Origin: an uncultured Clostridium sp.
GTDB lineage: Bacteria > Bacillota > Clostridia > Lachnospirales > Lachnospiraceae
Length of the DNA stretch: 10,878 nucleotides
Reading direction: 5' to 3'
Assembly: GCF_900547735.1 (NCBI RefSeq)
Contig: NZ_URHZ01000120.1
Span: 1-10,878, forward strand
Under the pieces are notes generated by a model that had not been told where the DNA came from, did not search any database, and worked only from the letters and a program-made list of their open reading frames with translations. Position 1 is the first letter of the stretch; each line of letters starts with the position of its first letter. Made by a program: the position numbers and the translations under genes. Shown here one piece after another: positions 7,363 through 10,878 of the stretch.

Positions 7363-7391
7363 AGTATATCACATGAAAAACAATTTTTCCA
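7363..7391 (-). promoter_or_regulatory. Extended -10 promoter of the Rpn gene
   Basis: On the minus strand TGGAAA (7391-7386), 17 nt, TATACT (7368-7363), with TG one base ahead of the -10 (TGATATACT). This places the start near 7356. Confidence 0.6.
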
Positions 7392-7488
7392 TCCGGCAAT
7401 CTATATCGGATAAAATTATATTATCACGCCGTTTCTGTCCGCTCTCTGCCGTCAATAACGTCATCCCTCCATAACGTTTTACCAGACA

Positions 7489-7514
7489 AAAAGGGCGGGA
7501 AACGGCGCCCTTTT
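7489..7514 (-). terminator. Terminator of the transaldolase-transketolase operon
   Basis: On the minus strand AAAAGGGCG (7514-7506), an 8-nt loop and CGCCCTTTT (7497-7489), followed by T and GTCTGG. The stem is 9 bp and the U-tract five. It sits about 190 nt past the tktB-type stop at 7703. A second GC hairpin, GGCGGC (7541-7546) with GCCGCC (7555-7560), lies closer, and GGGCGGG (7493-7499) can alternatively pair with CCCGCCC (7528-7534). Otherwise 7515-7702 holds no supported gene. Confidence 0.7.
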
Positions 7515-7702
7515 CCTGCTGCCGTATCCCGCCCTGATTCGGCGGCAAAAATTCGCCGCCTTATATCATAAGCTTTTCGGAGCGCCGTGTGCAGGCCGCC
7601 CCTCATACTCATATCCCCTTATATCTCTGCACAGTTACTGCGCTTTATTCTAACCGTATCTTCGAATCTGTAACATCCCGGCAGATTTTTGTCTGCACCG
7701 TT

Positions 7703-8653
7703 TTACATTCTGATTTTCATCCACTCCGCAACCTGGGTTCTGATTCCCTCTGCGTCCAGACCGTATTTCCTGAGAAGGTCCTGAGCGGGGCCTGATTCGC
7801 CGAATGTATCGCGGATACCGATTTTATATACCGGTACCGGGAACTGCTCGGAGAGCACGTCACATACCGCACTTCCGAGGCCTCCAATAATGGAATGTTC
7901 CTCCACGGTCACGACTCTGCCGGTCATTCCGGCCGAGCCAATCAGAAGTTCCTCGTCGATTGGCTTGATTGTATGGATGTTAATTACCTCTGCACTGATT
8001 CCGTCTTCTTTCAGAAGCTCCGCTGCCTCTAAAGCCGCCGAAACACAAAGGCCGGTTGCCACAATCGTAACATCCCTGCCCCGTTTCAGGACAACGCCTC
8101 TTCCGAGTTCAAAACGGTAGTTTTCATTGTCGTTGATAACCGGAACTGCCAGACGACCAAAGCGCAGGTATACCGGGCCGTTATATTGATAAGCAGCCTC
8201 AACAGCCGCCCTGGCCTCCACATCATCGGAAGGATTTACAACCACCATCCCCGGGATTGTACGCATCAAAGCGATATCCTCGTTGCACTGGTGGGTTGCT
8301 CCGTCCTCACCGACGGAGATTCCGGCATGGGTTGCCGCTATCTTAACATTCAGATGCGGATATCCGATGGAGTTGCGGATCTGCTCAAACGCCCGGCCTG
8401 CCGCGAACATCGCGAAGGTGCTGGCAAACGGAACTTTTCCTGTCGTTGCAATGCCTGCTGCAATTCCCATCATGTTACACTCTGCGATTCCGCAGTCTAT
8501 ATGACGCTCCGGAAATTCCTTCTTGAATATTGCCGTCTTCGTTGCCTCCGCCAGATCGGCGTCCAGTACTACCAGGTCTTCATGTTTCCTTCCCAGTTCT
8601 GCCAGAGCATTACCATAGCTTTCCCGGGTTGCGATTTTCTTCTTATTTTCCAT
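7703..8653 (-). CDS. Transketolase, C-terminal (pyrimidine-binding) subunit
   Basis: A 316-residue subunit of split transketolase, the thiamine-diphosphate enzyme that moves two-carbon ketol units between pentose, tetrose and triose phosphates. It has the pyrimidine-binding domain with the catalytic glutamate E58 (CGIAECNM), GEDGATHQ (115-122), which contributes to the substrate site, and a C-terminal transketolase_C domain (about 190-310) containing EEHSIIGGLG (251-260). The start at 8653 is chosen because an ATG there begins MENKKKIATRES, as in homologues; the longer frame to 8707 lies wholly inside the upstream gene. It overlaps the end of the N-terminal subunit gene by 11 nt, and the ribosome site is weak (GGCGGGTGG), so translational coupling is likely. 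Confidence 0.95.
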   Translation of the reverse strand: MENKKKIATRESYGNALAELGRKHEDLVVLDADLAEATKTAIFKKEFPERHIDCGIAECNMMGIAAGIATTGKVPFASTFAMFAAGRAFEQIRNSIGYPHLNVKIAATHAGISVGEDGATHQCNEDIALMRTIPGMVVVNPSDDVEARAAVEAAYQYNGPVYLRFGRLAVPVINDNENYRFELGRGVVLKRGRDVTIVATGLCVSAALEAAELLKEDGISAEVINIHTIKPIDEELLIGSAGMTGRVVTVEEHSIIGGLGSAVCDVLSEQFPVPVYKIGIRDTFGESGPAQDLLRKYGLDAEGIRTQVAEWMKIRM

Positions 8654-9536
8654 CTGCGCCACCCGCCTTTTCCTGATTTGATGCCGCCCCGCCCGAAACC
8701 GGAGCATCCAGAGCCGCTCCCGCCTCCTCGAGTTCTTTCATGGCCTTTTCGTATTCCTCATCATTCGGGGCTTTGCCATGCCAGGAAGCTACGTTTTCCA
8801 TAAAGGACACGCCTTTTCCTTTGAGCGTATTTGCTATGATGGCAGTCGGCATGCCTTTGACCGTCTTAGCCTCATCGAACGCTTTCTTAAGCTGCTCCAT
8901 GTCATTTCCATTTTCCACGCAGATTACATGGAAATTAAATGCCTCAAATTTCTTGTCGATCGGATACGGGGAGCAGATGTCTTCAATGGATCCGTCAATC
9001 TGAAGATTGTTGTTATCCACGATAACCGTCAGATTATCCAGCTTTCTGTGTCCGGCAAACATCGCCGCCTCCCAGACCTGTCCCTCCTGGATCTCTCCGT
9101 CTCCGAGCAGAGTGTATACGTGATAGGAGTCGCCGCTCATCTTAGCGGACACCGCCATACCTACCGCCGCGGAAATTCCCTGTCCCAGGGAACCGCTCGA
9201 CATATCTACACCGTTAATGTGTTTCATATCCGGGTGGCCCTGAAGGTAGGAACCAATATGTCTGAGTGTTAAGAGATCCGCCCTGGGAAAATATCCTCTT
9301 TCGGCTAACACGGAATAAAGTCCCGGCGCATTATGGCCTTTGGACAGTACAAAACGATCCCGGTCCGCCTTCTTCGGCTCTTTTGGATCAATGTTCATCT
9401 CCTCAAAATAGAGATAGGTAAAAATATCTGCCGCAGACAGGGAACCGCCCGGATGGCCGGACTTTGCTGCATGGACAGCCGTCACGATTCCCTTGCGGAC
9501 CTCATTTGCTTTTTTCTTCAGTTCTAAAATTTCCAT
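8643..9536 (-). CDS. Transketolase, N-terminal (ThDP/PP-binding) subunit
   Basis: A 297-residue N-terminal half of split transketolase, which pairs with the next gene's product to form the active enzyme. It carries SGHPGG (26-31), SKGH (65-68), GSLGQG (115-120) and the thiamine-diphosphate/metal motif GDGEIQEG (145-152) ending in VDNNN (173-177). The family core ends near residue 272; the last 25 or so residues are Ala/Gly-rich (AALDAPVSGGAASNQEKAGG) and look like a flexible tail. The ATG at 9536 is preceded by AAAGGA. It starts 32 nt after the transaldolase stop and overlaps the C-terminal subunit gene by 11 nt. Confidence 0.95.
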   Translation of the reverse strand: MEILELKKKANEVRKGIVTAVHAAKSGHPGGSLSAADIFTYLYFEEMNIDPKEPKKADRDRFVLSKGHNAPGLYSVLAERGYFPRADLLTLRHIGSYLQGHPDMKHINGVDMSSGSLGQGISAAVGMAVSAKMSGDSYHVYTLLGDGEIQEGQVWEAAMFAGHRKLDNLTVIVDNNNLQIDGSIEDICSPYPIDKKFEAFNFHVICVENGNDMEQLKKAFDEAKTVKGMPTAIIANTLKGKGVSFMENVASWHGKAPNDEEYEKAMKELEEAGAALDAPVSGGAASNQEKAGGADGK

Positions 9537-9568
9537 TCCGGATTCCTTTCCTGGAGCTTATTCCTAAA

Positions 9569-10225
9569 TTATTTGCCGAATACAGCCTCATAATCAGCTT
9601 TGAATTTCTCAATTCCCTGATCGGTCAGAGGATGTTTTATCATCTGCATCAGAACCTTGAACGGAACGGTCGCGATATCTCCGCCGGCCTTCGCACACTC
9701 TATAATGTGAAGAGGATGTCTGGTTGAAGCGCAGATAATTTCAGTGGAAATCTCCGGGTAATTATCGAAAATCTGAACAATATCATAGATGAGATCGGTT
9801 CCGCTTGTAGAAATGTCATCTAGTCTTCCAAGGAATGGGGAAACATAAGATGCGCCTGCCCTTGCCGCCAGAAGAGCCTGGTTAGCCGTGAAAATCAGGG
9901 TAACATTTGTCTTAATTCCTTCGGATGAAAGCACTTTAACTGCCTTAAGTCCCTCTGCCGTCATTGGAATTTTAACTACCATATTCGGATGGATCTTTGC
10001 AATCTCGCGGCCTTCCGCGATCATATCTTCAGCCTTTACCGTAGTAGCCTTAACTTCGCCTGAAATCGGACCGTCTACGATGCTCGTGATCTCCTTTATT
10101 ACCTCATTAAAATCACGTCCCTCTTTTGCAATCAGGGATGGGTTCGTAGTTACGCCGCAGATAATTCCCATGTCGTTTGCTTCTCTGATTTCATCTACAT
10201 TCGCTGTGTCGATAAAAAATTTCAT
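9569..10225 (-). CDS. Small transaldolase (TalC/FSA-like family)
   Basis: A 218-residue TIM-barrel class I aldolase of the short transaldolase / fructose-6-phosphate aldolase group, moving dihydroxyacetone units in the non-oxidative pentose phosphate pathway. The Schiff-base lysine is K85 (VVKIPMT); FFIDTAN (3-9), TTNPSL (26-31), TNVTLIF (106-112) and ICASTRH (164-170) mark the active-site strands. E57 (SGEVKA) and F131 (SPFLGR) fit true transaldolase; E. coli FSA has Gln and Tyr at these positions. It is first in the operon, before both transketolase genes. The ribosome site is weak (AAAGGCGG). Its own promoter lies about 95 nt upstream. Confidence 0.95.
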   Translation of the reverse strand: MKFFIDTANVDEIREANDMGIICGVTTNPSLIAKEGRDFNEVIKEITSIVDGPISGEVKATTVKAEDMIAEGREIAKIHPNMVVKIPMTAEGLKAVKVLSSEGIKTNVTLIFTANQALLAARAGASYVSPFLGRLDDISTSGTDLIYDIVQIFDNYPEISTEIICASTRHPLHIIECAKAGGDIATVPFKVLMQMIKHPLTDQGIEKFKADYEAVFGK

Positions 10226-10304
10226 TTCTGCTTCCGCCTTTCATTCTCCATATTTATTTTGCTGCTGTTTGCTGCTTGTTTCGCCGCAGACTGAATTGCA
10301 GCAC

Positions 10305-10333
10305 TTGCCTACCACCATATTTTACTATATTTT
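10305..10333 (+). promoter_or_regulatory. Possible promoter firing into the structured 3' region
   Basis: TTGCCT (10305-10310), 17 nt, TATTTT (10328-10333), which would start near 10340 and transcribe the structured region from its left end. Both hexamers are imperfect and the DNA is AT-rich, so chance matches are possible. It matters only because it is correctly placed and oriented for a non-coding RNA beginning near 10375. Confidence 0.3.
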
Positions 10334-10346
10334 TCCCTATATGCAA
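10319..10346 (-). promoter_or_regulatory. Candidate promoter of the transaldolase-transketolase operon
   Basis: On the minus strand TTGCAT (10346-10341), 16 nt, TAAAAT (10324-10319). It gives a leader of about 90 nt containing CAGCAAACAGCAGC-type repeats but no recognised riboswitch. It overlaps a possible plus-strand promoter. Confidence 0.45.
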
Positions 10347-10379
10347 TCATATTTCAACAAATTCCTAAAAAAGAGGTTA

Positions 10380-10878
10380 ATTGAGGAAGGAGAACGCCGC
10401 CGTAAGGTCGGGGTTCGGAATGGTGAGGGGGAGGTTGTGAGTCTTCAGTCCCGGCTTGCAGGTTGTCGCGGGTGGGGAAGGTTATGACCGGGACTGAAGA
10501 CGCGAAGGTGATCGACATTCCGAAAACTGGCCTGCGGCCGCTGATTTGTTCTATTCCTTCAGGGGGGAGGGTATTGTCGCTGCCACTACGGGCCTTCAAA
10601 TGCCCGGGAACAGTCTCTTTATAAACCTGGGAATTGTGTTGTCAGAGAGCCCGCTTTTACTTAGGATGAGGTAATAGAAATCCTGAGTGAAAACCGCGCG
10701 AAACAACGTTCTATCCTGTTTTACGTACACTGCAAAGCAGTGGTTAATGTGATACCGGAGCAATTCAGATACCACAGCTTCTTAGTGGCCGCGACAATAC
10801 CCTTCCCTGAGTCTTCAGTCCCATCGACAACCTGCCCGGGGAAGGAGGAGAAAAACTTTCCGAAGGGGACCTTGAAGC
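10380..10878. ncRNA. Large structured non-coding element (candidate RNA or repeat), open at right
   Basis: About 500 nt with no credible protein but with ordered, nested complementarity. From outside in: AAGGTC (10404-10409) with GACCTT (10868-10873); TTCGGAA (10414-10420) with TTCCGAA (10858-10864); GCAGGTTGTCG (10458-10468) with CGACAACCTGC (10825-10835); GGGACTGAAGAC (10490-10501) with GTCTTCAGTCCC (10811-10822); and a 24-pair stem, 10564-10588 with 10783-10807, with one mismatch. Inside are local hairpins: CGGGC/GCCCG (10589-10606), CTTAGGAT/ATCCTGAG (10660-10687, one G-U) and CACTGC-AAA-GCAGTG (10728-10742). A 14-bp local hairpin at 10441-10501 competes with one long-range arm. Size and complexity are like ornate large RNAs, but I do not recognise a known family. 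A large non-coding mobile repeat is the alternative. Confidence 0.55.
10438..10822 (+). repeat. 15-nt direct repeat with an intervening inverted copy
   Basis: TGAGTCTTCAGTCCC occurs at 10438-10452 and again at 10808-10822. CCGGGACTGAAGAC, its reverse complement core, lies at 10488-10501. The inverted copy can therefore pair with either flank: 14 bp locally (10441-10454) or 12 bp at a distance (10811-10822). These are arms of the structured element described for 10380-10878. Confidence 0.85.

Noticed and set aside
7424..7612. Open frame of 62 codons on the minus strand between the Rpn and transketolase genes
   Set aside because: It runs through two GC hairpins and the operon terminator, has no recognisable domain and only a poor ribosome site.
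8186..8803. Long plus-strand frame (205 codons) opposite the two transketolase genes
   Set aside because: It lies wholly antisense to two clear, conserved genes, with no ribosome site and a Cys/His/Pro-rich, domain-free product.
9569..10225. Fructose-6-phosphate aldolase instead of transaldolase
   Set aside because: The two diagnostic positions are Glu57 and Phe131, as in transaldolases. The operon with both transketolase halves also supports transaldolase.
10354..10599. Open frame of 81 codons on the minus strand in the right-edge region
   Set aside because: Composition is Pro/Arg/Ser-rich and dictated by the inverted-repeat arms. It crosses the structured element and no domain is visible; best read as a chance frame in non-coding DNA.
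10438..10822. CRISPR-like repeats
   Set aside because: Only two direct copies and one inverted copy, far apart and unevenly spaced; no array and no cas genes.
10380..10878. Group II intron, RNase P RNA or tmRNA
   Set aside because: No domain-V-like motif or reverse transcriptase, and none of the conserved RNase P or tmRNA sequences could be found by eye.

Overview
The window looks like a chromosomal stretch of a gut-type Clostridia, most likely Lachnospiraceae. The evidence is strong AGGAGG-type ribosome sites, moderate GC genes separated by AT-rich intergenic DNA, a split transketolase next to a small transaldolase, an MurR/RpiR regulator, and an Rpn-type PD-(D/E)XK protein with a Glu/Gly-rich tail. 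Genus is an inference; no rRNA or marker gene is present.

Region 1 (about 50-3567, minus strand) is a three-gene run read right to left: an alpha/beta-hydrolase-fold protein, a nitrilase-superfamily amidohydrolase with a GTG start, and a BCCT-family transporter. A good sigma-A-type promoter (TTGAAA, 17 bp, TATAGT) lies ahead of it. The hydrolase has glycine where the catalytic nucleophile should be. Region 2 (about 3699-4890, plus strand) holds a divergent RpiR/SIS regulator driven by a perfect TTGACA-N17-TATAAT promoter. Its roughly 170-nt leader is almost entirely a compact palindromic element. Region 3 (4910-6157) holds a short relic of a second hydrolase copy (minus strand, C-terminal 40 codons only), then a DUF6282-like metal-dependent hydrolase on the plus strand with its own terminator. 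Together these suggest an RpiR-controlled uptake-and-hydrolysis locus for a small amine or amide, probably a quaternary-ammonium-like compound. The substrate cannot be read from sequence.

Region 4 (6204-7391, minus) is an Rpn-family nuclease/putative transposase with its own extended -10 promoter. Region 5 (7489-10346, minus) is a pentose-phosphate operon, transaldolase then transketolase N-half then transketolase C-half, with the two halves overlapping by 11 nt; together they interconvert C3 to C7 sugar phosphates.

Region 6 (about 10380 to the right edge) has no credible protein but is densely structured. It has nested long-range inverted arms over about 470 nt, at least four local hairpins, and a threefold motif that allows two competing pairings. 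It is the best candidate here for an undescribed system, either a large structured RNA or a large non-coding mobile repeat; the window ends inside it or at its edge.
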